A stretch of 38,534 nucleotides of DNA, taken from assembly GCA_964413425.1 (NCBI GenBank), contig CAYPST010000028.1:1-38534 (forward strand), in the 5' to 3' direction. Source of the stretch: DATFLS01 sp964413425 (GTDB taxonomy: Bacteria; Fidelibacterota; JAANXI01). The position numbers were made by a program, and so were the translations under genes. The notes below the pieces were generated by a model. That model did no database searches. It saw only the letters and a list, made by a program, of their open reading frames with translations, and was not told the origin of the DNA. Each line of letters opens with the position of its first letter. The first letter of the stretch is position 1. This document shows, in pieces, positions 1 through 6,183 of this stretch.

Positions 1-45
1 CATTGAAGAATCATACAGAGATGGTTCCTACTCTTCATAGGTGAA

Positions 46-110
46 GCGCCTAACAATGGTTTGCAGGGGACGCCTGCAGATAAGGCGCTTTGGGCCGGCC
101 AGGTTATAAG
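46..110 (+). other. possible attC site (integron cassette end), left-most
   Basis: A GCCTAAC at 49-55 fits the attC core RYYYAAC. GTTA at 103-106 could be its partner, giving TAAC/GTTA and TGG/CCA pairing across the site, with an internal GCAGG/CCTGC hairpin. The right core departs from GTTRRRY, so this is the weakest but one of the four attC candidates. The 45 bases before it contain a frame ending in TAG at 38-40 that could be the tail of the preceding cassette gene; nothing identifies it. Confidence 0.35.
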
Positions 111-332
111 GGAACCAAGTCAAATTAAGACATTTTGGAGAGAAAATTTTGGTGTGGTTTATTCCAGAAAGTTACGGTTACATTTCAACAACTTTGGAGA
201 ATTCCGCACGCTTGTCACAGGGCGCCGGTGAACGCGATCGTGAGGCTTGCCATTTACGAATCTTGATTTTCGGTATTTTATTTGGCAAAATAAATGAGGT
301 TGTGAGCTGAAATCCATGAGGAGTCGATAGAG

Positions 333-518
333 ATGTCTCCCGCCAAAGATCAAATGAGAAAGATCATTGAAGAACAACCAGAAGACAGCAGTTATGATGA
401 AATCCTCCGCGAATTGGCCTTTGCACGAATGATCGAGCGAGGTCTCGCGGATTCGGATACCGGCCACACTCTGAGTAATGACGAAATGCGCCGGAGAATC
501 CGCAGTTGGCAGCAATAA
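333..518 (+). CDS. antitoxin of a ParE-type toxin-antitoxin pair
   Basis: This 61-residue acidic protein starts MSPAKDQMRKIIEEQPEDSS and ends with a basic tail, RRRIRSWQQ. It matches the small antitoxins that normally precede ParE/RelE toxins: a short predicted helix pair with an ERGLADSDTGHTLSNDEMRRRI segment. Such proteins bind and neutralise the toxin and usually repress their own operon. A GAGGAG ribosome site lies about 8 bases before the ATG. The stop codon overlaps the start region of the toxin pseudogene at 506, the usual arrangement for these pairs. It lies between two attC-like sites, so it is probably a mobile integron cassette. Because the toxin reading frame is broken, this antitoxin may now be an orphan or may serve only as an anti-toxin reserve. 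The call is by recognition of the family pattern. Confidence 0.65.
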   Translation: MSPAKDQMRKIIEEQPEDSSYDEILRELAFARMIERGLADSDTGHTLSNDEMRRRIRSWQQ

Positions 519-802
519 ACTGGACTGCCGAAGCCGAAAAATGGTTACAAGATATTTATGAGTATATTGCGGAAGACGATCCGAAAACAGCGAACTCCAC
601 TCTAAACGCAATATATGAGAAAGCGCAACTCCTGTCTCAATTTCCCTCCCTTGGTTACCGATTTGAGTGAGTTCAAAATAGAGAAGTCCGCATTCTGTTG
701 TATGGACATTACCGAATCGCATATTTGATCAAGGCAGGTCAGAATATCGATATTCTCGGCGTCTTTCATGGAGCCCTGGATATCACGCGATATTCGTTTT
801 AG
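506..802 (+). pseudogene. ParE/RelE-type toxin, interrupted by an in-frame TGA
   Basis: Read from a TTG at 506 that overlaps the antitoxin end, this frame gives AAINWTAEAEKWLQDIYEYI followed by FPSLGYRFE, then a TGA at 668-670. It resumes in the same frame with REVRILLYGHYRIAYLIK and an ILGVFHGALDITRY ending before TAG at 800-802. The whole is the expected length (about 98 codons) and pattern of a ParE-superfamily toxin, which poisons gyrase or cleaves mRNA in different family members. The single stop sits where the family has a variable residue after the YRYE segment; a CGA to TGA change would explain it. No frameshift is needed. The alternatives are stop-codon readthrough or a sequencing error. 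An attC-like site begins about 10 bases after the stop. Confidence 0.7.
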
Positions 803-811
803 CAAATGAAG

Positions 812-873
812 GCTAACAACGCGCATGGAGTCGGACCCCGACATGTCGGGGCCGTTCATGCGCAGCGTTATAT
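812..873 (+). other. attC recombination site (integron cassette end)
   Basis: The outer arms pair exactly as an attC: TAAC (814-817) with GTTA (867-870), a three-base unpaired spacer on each side, then GCGCATG (821-827) with CATGCGC (857-863). Inside lies a perfect 16-base palindrome at 836-851, CCCCGACATGTCGGGG. This R-box, unpaired spacer, L-box layout is the hallmark of folded single-stranded attC substrates of the integron integrase. At about 60 bases it is at the short end of known sites. Confidence 0.65.
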
Positions 874-954
874 TCCCTTCGAAAAACACCTTGCATTTCC
901 AACTCACACTGATTACAATGCAATACATTGAAATACATTGGAGGCAATAAATAT

Positions 955-1173
955 ATGAGCAAAGCTATTTCCGTTCGGATTCCTGACGAACTGGCTTCAA
1001 AACTTTCTGAAATTGCTGAAGAAACAGAGAGGCCCAAGTCTTTCCATATTCAGAAGGCGCTGGAAGCGTATGTAGCCGAATTAGCAGACCTGCAGATCGC
1101 TCTTGACCGGTTACATGATACCTCGGATGCTATTGTCAGTATGGATGAAATGAGGAAAGAGCTTGAGCTATAA
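955..1173 (+). CDS. ribbon-helix-helix antitoxin (CopG/RelB-like)
   Basis: The protein begins MSKAISVRIPDELASKLSEI, the classic ribbon-helix-helix DNA-binding start: a beta strand with alternating residues, then two helices with ETERPKSFHIQKALEAYV. It should bind operator DNA as a dimer and neutralise the RelE-like toxin encoded next. The start at 955 is chosen over an in-frame upstream ATG at 928 because GGAGG at 940-944 is correctly spaced and because the RHH fold begins here. At 72 residues it has the normal length. It ends inside the toxin gene, overlapping by 11 bases, which implies translational coupling. It lies between attC-like sites and is probably carried as a stabilising toxin-antitoxin cassette. 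Confidence 0.8.
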   Translation: MSKAISVRIPDELASKLSEIAEETERPKSFHIQKALEAYVAELADLQIALDRLHDTSDAIVSMDEMRKELEL

Positions 1174-1414
1174 GATCGCATTCAAAAAGTCAGTGTCGCG
1201 TGATCTCAAGAAGATAGACAAAACTCAAGCAGAGAGGATTTTAAGAAAAATCCAGGAAGATCTGCCTGAGAAAGCAGATAATTTTCCATTGCTGACAGGA
1301 AAGTTTGCGGGCTTACGGAAATTTCGGGTCGGAGACTACAGGGTCATTTATACCATCATTGAAGATACGGCTCTTGTGTTGAGAATAAGTCACCGGAGGG
1401 AGTCCTATAGATAG
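1163..1414 (+). CDS. RelE/ParE family toxin
   Basis: This 83-residue basic protein, MSYKIAFKKSVSRDLKKIDK at its start, contains the family signature LRKFRVGDYRVIYTI and ends with ISHRRESYR. Those features define the RelE/ParE fold, whose RelE branch cleaves mRNA at the ribosome. The RVGDYRVIY strand and the C-terminal HRRE basic patch are the segments that normally carry the catalytic or ribosome-contact residues, so it looks intact. The start is a TTG at 1163 that overlaps the antitoxin gene; no ATG in frame would preserve the first strand. It is co-transcribed with the RHH antitoxin. Whether it acts like RelE (mRNase) or ParE (gyrase poison) cannot be told from sequence alone, although the sequence looks more RelE-like. 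Confidence 0.8.
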   Translation: MSYKIAFKKSVSRDLKKIDKTQAERILRKIQEDLPEKADNFPLLTGKFAGLRKFRVGDYRVIYTIIEDTALVLRISHRRESYR

Positions 1415-1416
1415 GA

Positions 1417-1491
1417 ATATAACACGCGAATGACCACGGACCGGCAATTCCGCTGTACTCCATTGCCAGCCGGTTACCCGCGCCGTTCGAC
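1417..1491 (+). other. possible attC site after the RelE cassette
   Basis: AAC (1421-1423) pairs with GTT (1485-1487), CGCG (1425-1428) with CGCG (1479-1482), and TGACC (1431-1435) with GGTTA (1472-1476, one wobble). Short unpaired spacers separate the boxes. The interior also has partly pairing CCGGCAAT and ATTGCC segments. The core bases deviate from consensus, but the site sits just behind the toxin stop, where a cassette end is expected. Confidence 0.4.
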
Positions 1492-1555
1492 GGACAAGCT
1501 CACGGTTCGGGGAACGTTGGCCGGTTGCGCAGAATGACAAGGAGGTAACTACGTT

Positions 1556-1993
1556 ATGATGAGGTCGATGGAAGGCTGGCGGACGGATTTTCCCATGGAA
1601 GAGGAAGTCGAAGACTTTGCGGGGCGGCTACGAACCTTCGTCATCACCTGTGATGAAACCGGCCTCGGATTTACGGTGCGAGCCAGGGAGAAGGAGGAGG
1701 GAGTAGTTGGTGGTTACGAGTTCGCCGCCTACAGCGAAACAACCCCTTACAACGCCCTTGGCAGGCTGAGGCAGAAGATGTATACGGCGCTTGCAACACG
1801 CCATATCAGCGGTTCGCCGGGCCACTATCGAATGCTGCACGACCGCGTGAGGGGCCGGATTGCCTGGGACGAGACCATGGGCACGGCCCTCGTTGTTGAC
1901 GGGATTCTTATGAGTCTGGAGGATCTTGGGTCGCTTCTCGCGACGCATGAGGGATGGGAATTTGAACTGACACTCATTGACTCGCTAGAGTGA
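1556..1993 (+). CDS. hypothetical cassette protein
   Basis: I do not recognise a family for this 145-residue acidic protein. It has no signal peptide and no membrane segment. The middle, with FVITCDETGLGFTVRAREKE then GGYEFAAYSETTPYNALGRL, suggests alternating beta strands followed by a helix. The C-terminal part holds LVVDGILMSLEDLGSLLATHEGWEFELTLID. The first ATG at 1556 is supported by GGAGG at 1541-1545; a second ATG directly follows, so the start could be one codon later. It is bounded by attC-like sites at 1417-1491 and 2113-2202, which fits integron cassettes, most of which encode small proteins of unknown role. Codon use and an uninterrupted frame support a real gene; function is unknown. 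Confidence 0.65.
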   Translation: MMRSMEGWRTDFPMEEEVEDFAGRLRTFVITCDETGLGFTVRAREKEEGVVGGYEFAAYSETTPYNALGRLRQKMYTALATRHISGSPGHYRMLHDRVRGRIAWDETMGTALVVDGILMSLEDLGSLLATHEGWEFELTLIDSLE

Positions 1994-2112
1994 ACAGGCA
2001 TCCGAGGTCACGGTGCGGCCAGCCATCAGATGGACCTGACGGAAGTAGATCGCGCACGACCGCCCGGGTGCTAACTGTCCCGAATCTCCGGGAGCCCAGG
2101 TACGTGGTGGTC

Positions 2113-2202
2113 GCTGAACAAGCGGCTGCAACGGACGCCGATGTGAGGTTTCAAGATGCTACCAAAGGCTTTGTCCGGCGCTGCTGAGCTTTAGCGTTAG
2201 GC
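2113..2202 (+). other. attC recombination site (integron cassette end)
   Basis: The right core GTTAGGC (2196-2202) is a perfect GTTRRRY. The left core GCTGAAC (2113-2119) differs from RYYYAAC at one position. Inward, CTGCAACGGAC pairs with GTCCGGCGCTG except for a few bulges, as in attC sites of about 90 bases. It lies 120 bases after the hypothetical gene and overlaps nothing real; a short frame at 1990-2187 is only the site and its flank. Confidence 0.6.
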
Positions 2203-2311
2203 CGCGGACAAAAGAGAGGACTCCAGTATGCATGATAAGAATGTTGACTGGTGTTTGCGCAGGGACTGGCGTCGGTGGTAATAGTAGGAACTCTGATAAA
2301 TAATACTTGCG

Positions 2312-2782
2312 TTATGCGCGGTACTCGCCCGGGGTGAGAGACTGATTGCCGATGCCACAATCGCTGCTGCATTTACCGCTGGCAACACCGTACGCTACTC
2401 GGGCTGCTTCTGTAGCTATGACAGCGAAGTAGCTTACCGTCTGTGTATACTGCATCAAGACGATGGTGGCAATAACAGTCAGCAGTAGTTTGAAAAGGAC
2501 CCAATAGTGCCGGAATAAGCCCCACGGGGTGCCCAATGACTGTACAATCCCGGTTATCAGCGCGGTGAGAGACAGCGGAACGATGACGAACCAGGTAACC
2601 GGTTCCGCCACGAGAAACACCGCACGCACCATCTGGGCATCGTCGGCGACGGGAGGGGGGGGCCGCTGCCACGTCACCTGGGATTGCCCGCTGCCGCACG
2701 CTCCCGTCGGTGACCCCTGCCAGGATCGCCGACGGTCAAGCGGGCGGATGCACTCCGGACCACGGCTCACTCCTCCGAACAT
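2312..2782 (-). pseudogene. fragment of a DUF2269-like membrane protein
   Basis: The central part reads DDAQMVRAVFLVAEPVTWFV, then IVPLSLTALITGIVQSLGTP and WGLFRHYWVLFKLLLTVIAT. I recognise this as the core of small integral membrane proteins of the DUF2269 kind, with two or three hydrophobic helices. The sequence before it is arginine- and proline-rich with no membrane helix, and the sequence after residue 125 (SGKCSSDCGIGNQSLTPGEY) does not continue the family pattern. Both ends therefore look lost or frameshifted, so I call it a remnant. It lies between the last attC and the glycan locus, opposite in direction to the cassettes. A divergent intact protein cannot be ruled out. Confidence 0.4.
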
Positions 2783-2874
2783 CCCCTGCGCACAATGGAT
2801 TCCTCGCCGGGGATTTCAGAGAGATAGGAGCTGCAAGAGGTGAAACGCCACCCTCGACCGCCGGCGGGAGCGGT

Positions 2875-5649
2875 TTAGTCGGGCGTGCCGGTCATATGAA
2901 ACTGATAGGTCCCGGCTCCTACCTGGAATGCAATATACTCACCGGACACAACAGCGCCGCTTATGCCCGGAACGCCTTCCACATATTCGCCTTCCTGCCA
3001 GACCGGGGCTCCGCTTTCGGTCACCTGCACATCCTGCATTTCCAGAGTCGGGACGTACACGGTAGCGCTGGTGTTGCCGGGAATTGTGACGTGGAGGGTG
3101 ACTGAGTTTCCTTCTTTAGACCATTTCGAGGTGATCGGTCCGCGTACTGATTCGACGTGGCCCTTTGCAGAAGTCATAGCGCCAAAGATGTTCGGTTTGA
3201 TGACGATGTCCTTGAATCCGGGACTGGCCATGCCCACACCGGCGATATTTCTATAGAAGAATTCATCCACGCTGCCGAACATGATATGGTTGAGGGAATT
3301 CATGGCGGGACCGAAGTAGCGGTAACCACCCCAGCGTTCCCACAACGTGGTGGCGCCCCGGGAAATCATATAACCCCAGCCGGGGAAGGAGGTCTGATTG
3401 GCGATAGTATACATCACATCGCTTCGACCGTATTCCGGCAGTGCTTCCACCAGGGCTTTGGTTCCCAGAATACCGGTGGTCAGATGTCCGTCATGCTCCT
3501 GCATGATGTCTTCCATTAGATGCTGCAGCACCGCCTGATCGTGCCCTTCGGGAATCATGTCCAGATAGAGCGGAAAGGCGTTGCTGGTCTGGGAGCCGGT
3601 TCCGTACTGGCTGGCAGAGGTGTCGAAAAACCGATCATTGAACGCCGCCTTGATATCTTCGGCCAGCTGCCGGTACTTTTGCACATCGCCGGAATTTCCC
3701 AGAATCTCTGCCATCTTTGCCTGGATCACTGCTCCCTCGTAATAATACGCAGTGGAGGTCAGCCATTCGGAATCATCAGTGGGACGGTAAGCAGTCCTCG
3801 GCGGGACCCAATCACCGCGGCCCCATTCGATGATGTGATTGTTTGCCGTCCAGCCCATATACTGCAGCCAGTCTGCCAGGGGCTGGTAGTGCTCTTCAAG
3901 GATGCGCACATCGTCGTGATATTGATACATATACCAGGTGACCAGCGGATACGCCGCCTGCCAGGCCGGGGTCCCTTTGATGGGATACTTGCCGTGATGC
4001 GGGACCACATCCGGAACGAACCCGCTGTCCTGCTGGGCATCCTTGATATCTTCCAGCCACTTGGTGTAAAAAGCAGCCATATCAAAGTTATGCATGGCTT
4101 CCTCGACGGTCAGATGAGCATCCCCCAGCCAGCCGGCACGCTCATCTCGCTGGGGACAGTCGGTTGGCTTGCTGTGCAGATTACTCACCTGTCCCCAGAG
4201 GATGTTCTCGTGAATCTGGTTGAAGAGCGTGTTGGAGGATTCAAACCGGCCGGTATGCGGAACGGCCGAATGGACCACCCGGGCTTCCAGGCTCTTGAGA
4301 TCCGGTTCACCCGGGAAACCTTCCACCTGAACGTACCGGTATCCGTGATAGGTGAACCGTGGTTCATAGATTTCGGTGCCATCGGCTCCCTTCAGAATGT
4401 AGACATCGGTGGCTTTGGCCGAACGGTTCGGGCTGGGATCGATCAGTTCCGGATTGCCGACTATGGCTGTATCCTGCATGAACGCCATGTCCCGGTTGGT
4501 GACCTCGGCGGTGCGGAGAGTCACTTCGGTTCCCCTGGGACCGTGCACATATAACCTGGGCCAGCCGGTCATATTCTGTCCGAAATCAAATACGTACACA
4601 CCCTCTTCCGGATTGGTCATGGCAATGGGCCGGAGGGTTTTGGTCACCTTGATGGGCGGGAGCAGCTGAGAATCCAGCCGGCCGCCGGGCGCCTCGACTT
4701 CCACGGCACCGGCCCATTCCGCGTCGACAAAGCCGGGCGTGCACCAGCCGGCCTGTTCCATTCTGGCATCATAGACTTCACCATCGTAAATACTGTTCAT
4801 AAGAATAGGGCTGGCGTCGGTTTTCCAGTTCTGATCGGAGACCACGCTCATGGTGGACCCGTCTGTGAAGGTGATGTTCATCTGGAGCAGCAGGGGCATG
4901 CGATGTCCGTAGGTCTTGGTCGTACGATGCTTGTAATATCCTTTGCCCAGCCAGGCACCGACCGCATTCGCGCCATCTTTGAGATAATCCGACACATCGT
5001 ACGTTTCGTACAGAACCCGTTTGTCATATTCGGTAGTACCCGGATCCAGCACATGATCACCCACCTTGGTTCCGTTGAGATAGAGCTCATAATAGCCCAG
5101 TCCGACAATAAATACGTAAGCCGACTGTATCGGCTTGGTCACGCTGAATTCTTTGCGCAGGAGCGGTGAAGTAACGGACGTGTCCTCATTGCTGATCCAG
5201 GTACCTTCCCAATCCGACGGATTGAGCAGTCCCATCTGGAAAGTGCCGATGTTGCTCCAATCGCCGGGAGTATCACTCTCATCCCAGACCCGCACCTTCC
5301 AGTAGTATTTCTCTCCGCTTTCCAGGGATGCTCCGGCATACTCCACGTTGACCGATTGTTCCGACTGCTGAATACCGGAATCCCACATGTCCCCCTGATT
5401 CTCGACCAGATTCGATCGACTGCTGGCCACCAGAATCCGGTAGGCAAATTGCTCTACGCCTCTTTCATTACTCCGGAGAACCCAGGAAAAACGCGGGTGT
5501 TCCACATCGATGCCCAGCGGACTGGAGAGGTACTCCACCCGCAGGTTTTCCACAGTGACCTTTGCGGCACCTGCTGTCTGAACGCAGGCCATAACAGCAA
5601 AGCTCATACAGATCGTTAACAACAGAATAAATTTGCTTCCTGTTTTCAT
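2875..5649 (-). CDS. secreted alpha-L-rhamnosidase, GH78
   Basis: This 924-residue enzyme should hydrolyse terminal alpha-L-rhamnose from oligo- or polysaccharides. After a signal peptide ending near VMACVQ (a possible lipoprotein Cys) come a fibronectin-like domain (about 30-140), the rhamnosidase N domain with YELYLNGTKVGDHVLDPG (about 170-340), a beta domain (about 350-450), the (alpha/alpha)6 catalytic barrel (about 460-800) and a C-terminal beta domain. The catalytic DCPQRDER begins at Asp497. By comparison with characterised GH78 enzymes, Glu503 is the likely acid, and Glu771 in TTLWERW the likely base. AAGGAGG precedes the ATG. It is the last gene of the locus before the cassette array. 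Its RDER form differs from the REK form of its three long paralogues, which hints at a different substrate position. Confidence 0.93.
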   Translation of the reverse strand: MKTGSKFILLLTICMSFAVMACVQTAGAAKVTVENLRVEYLSSPLGIDVEHPRFSWVLRSNERGVEQFAYRILVASSRSNLVENQGDMWDSGIQQSEQSVNVEYAGASLESGEKYYWKVRVWDESDTPGDWSNIGTFQMGLLNPSDWEGTWISNEDTSVTSPLLRKEFSVTKPIQSAYVFIVGLGYYELYLNGTKVGDHVLDPGTTEYDKRVLYETYDVSDYLKDGANAVGAWLGKGYYKHRTTKTYGHRMPLLLQMNITFTDGSTMSVVSDQNWKTDASPILMNSIYDGEVYDARMEQAGWCTPGFVDAEWAGAVEVEAPGGRLDSQLLPPIKVTKTLRPIAMTNPEEGVYVFDFGQNMTGWPRLYVHGPRGTEVTLRTAEVTNRDMAFMQDTAIVGNPELIDPSPNRSAKATDVYILKGADGTEIYEPRFTYHGYRYVQVEGFPGEPDLKSLEARVVHSAVPHTGRFESSNTLFNQIHENILWGQVSNLHSKPTDCPQRDERAGWLGDAHLTVEEAMHNFDMAAFYTKWLEDIKDAQQDSGFVPDVVPHHGKYPIKGTPAWQAAYPLVTWYMYQYHDDVRILEEHYQPLADWLQYMGWTANNHIIEWGRGDWVPPRTAYRPTDDSEWLTSTAYYYEGAVIQAKMAEILGNSGDVQKYRQLAEDIKAAFNDRFFDTSASQYGTGSQTSNAFPLYLDMIPEGHDQAVLQHLMEDIMQEHDGHLTTGILGTKALVEALPEYGRSDVMYTIANQTSFPGWGYMISRGATTLWERWGGYRYFGPAMNSLNHIMFGSVDEFFYRNIAGVGMASPGFKDIVIKPNIFGAMTSAKGHVESVRGPITSKWSKEGNSVTLHVTIPGNTSATVYVPTLEMQDVQVTESGAPVWQEGEYVEGVPGISGAVVSGEYIAFQVGAGTYQFHMTGTPD

Positions 5650-5687
5650 GCTGCCTCCTTGGTTTTGATGGTTGATACTTGTTCATG

Positions 5688-6020
5688 GTCAATTGTTTGA
5701 AGTGAAAAGGTATAAGTGAAAAGTGAAACGTGAAACGTGAAAAGGCCCCGCCCTCCACCCACAAGGACGTTCGCCAACAGGATCCTCTGGTGAGAAATAG
5801 AAGGCTGTTTGGACCTGTTATTGAATATACTGCTTTCTGTTTGATGAAGGAAATCAAACATGTTGTCCAGGGGATTTCGTCGTAATCTGATTGCCAGGGT
5901 AAACAAATTCTCCCTTCATACATCAGGTGTAATACCGATACCGTACAAACTTCTTTGCTCCTTCCAGTGGCAGCCCTTGCTTCTCACTTCTTCCTTCTCA
6001 CTTTTCACTTCCACCTTTTG
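5688..6020 (-). repeat. dispersed element, copy A (inverted partner of 10109-10428)
   Basis: The core (about 5740-5988) is, by eye, nearly 90% identical to the reverse complement of about 10149-10395. It is bordered by purine-rich GTGAAAAGTGAAACGTGA-type runs on the left and the complementary CTTCTCACTTTTCAC-type runs on the right, like inverted ends. The left border also carries a 22-base stretch (5688-5709, containing CAATTGTTTGAAGTG) that is identical and in the same orientation in the other copy, although the core is flipped. Open frames inside are shared by both copies in two phases but diverge faster than the DNA, so I see no gene. The element fills most of the 534-base spacer upstream of the 2875-5649 gene. 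Confidence 0.75.
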
Positions 6021-6183
6021 CCTTCATGAACTCCTGGATTCTTGAATTCTTGCCTTCTTTAATCTTGGATTCTCGTCTTCCAGAATCAGGAGCAGAAATT
6101 TTGTCGTTTTGAATTTTGAGTATTGAGATATTGAACTCTTGTCTTGCTTGAATTGTTGAAATCTTGTGTTCTTCTCCTCTTAC
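6021..6183. repeat. low-complexity TTGAATTTTGAGTATTGAG-type tract
   Basis: This spacer is made of short T-rich words such as CTTGAATTCTTG, TTTTGAGTATTGAG and CTCTTGTCTTGC. The same vocabulary recurs at 11935-12200. No open frame or folded RNA is evident. It is most simply a family of dispersed repeats common to intergenic spacers in this genome. Confidence 0.5.

Noticed and set aside
1990..2187. Small plus-strand frame after the hypothetical cassette gene
   Set aside because: It consists of the attC site and its flank; no ribosome site or recognisable sequence.
2710..3105. Plus-strand open frame spanning the end of the GH78 gene
   Set aside because: It overlaps the 3' part of the 2875-5649 gene in antisense and has no homologous pattern.
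3520..4554. Plus-strand open frame of 344 codons
   Set aside because: It lies wholly opposite the well-supported GH78 gene at 2875-5649, has no recognisable domain, and is an antisense shadow of its codon pattern.
5680..6183. CRISPR-like array suspected from regular short repeats
   Set aside because: The GTGAAAAGTGAGAAG and TTGAATTTTGAG words are irregular low-complexity repeats without equal spacers or a leader; no cas genes are present.
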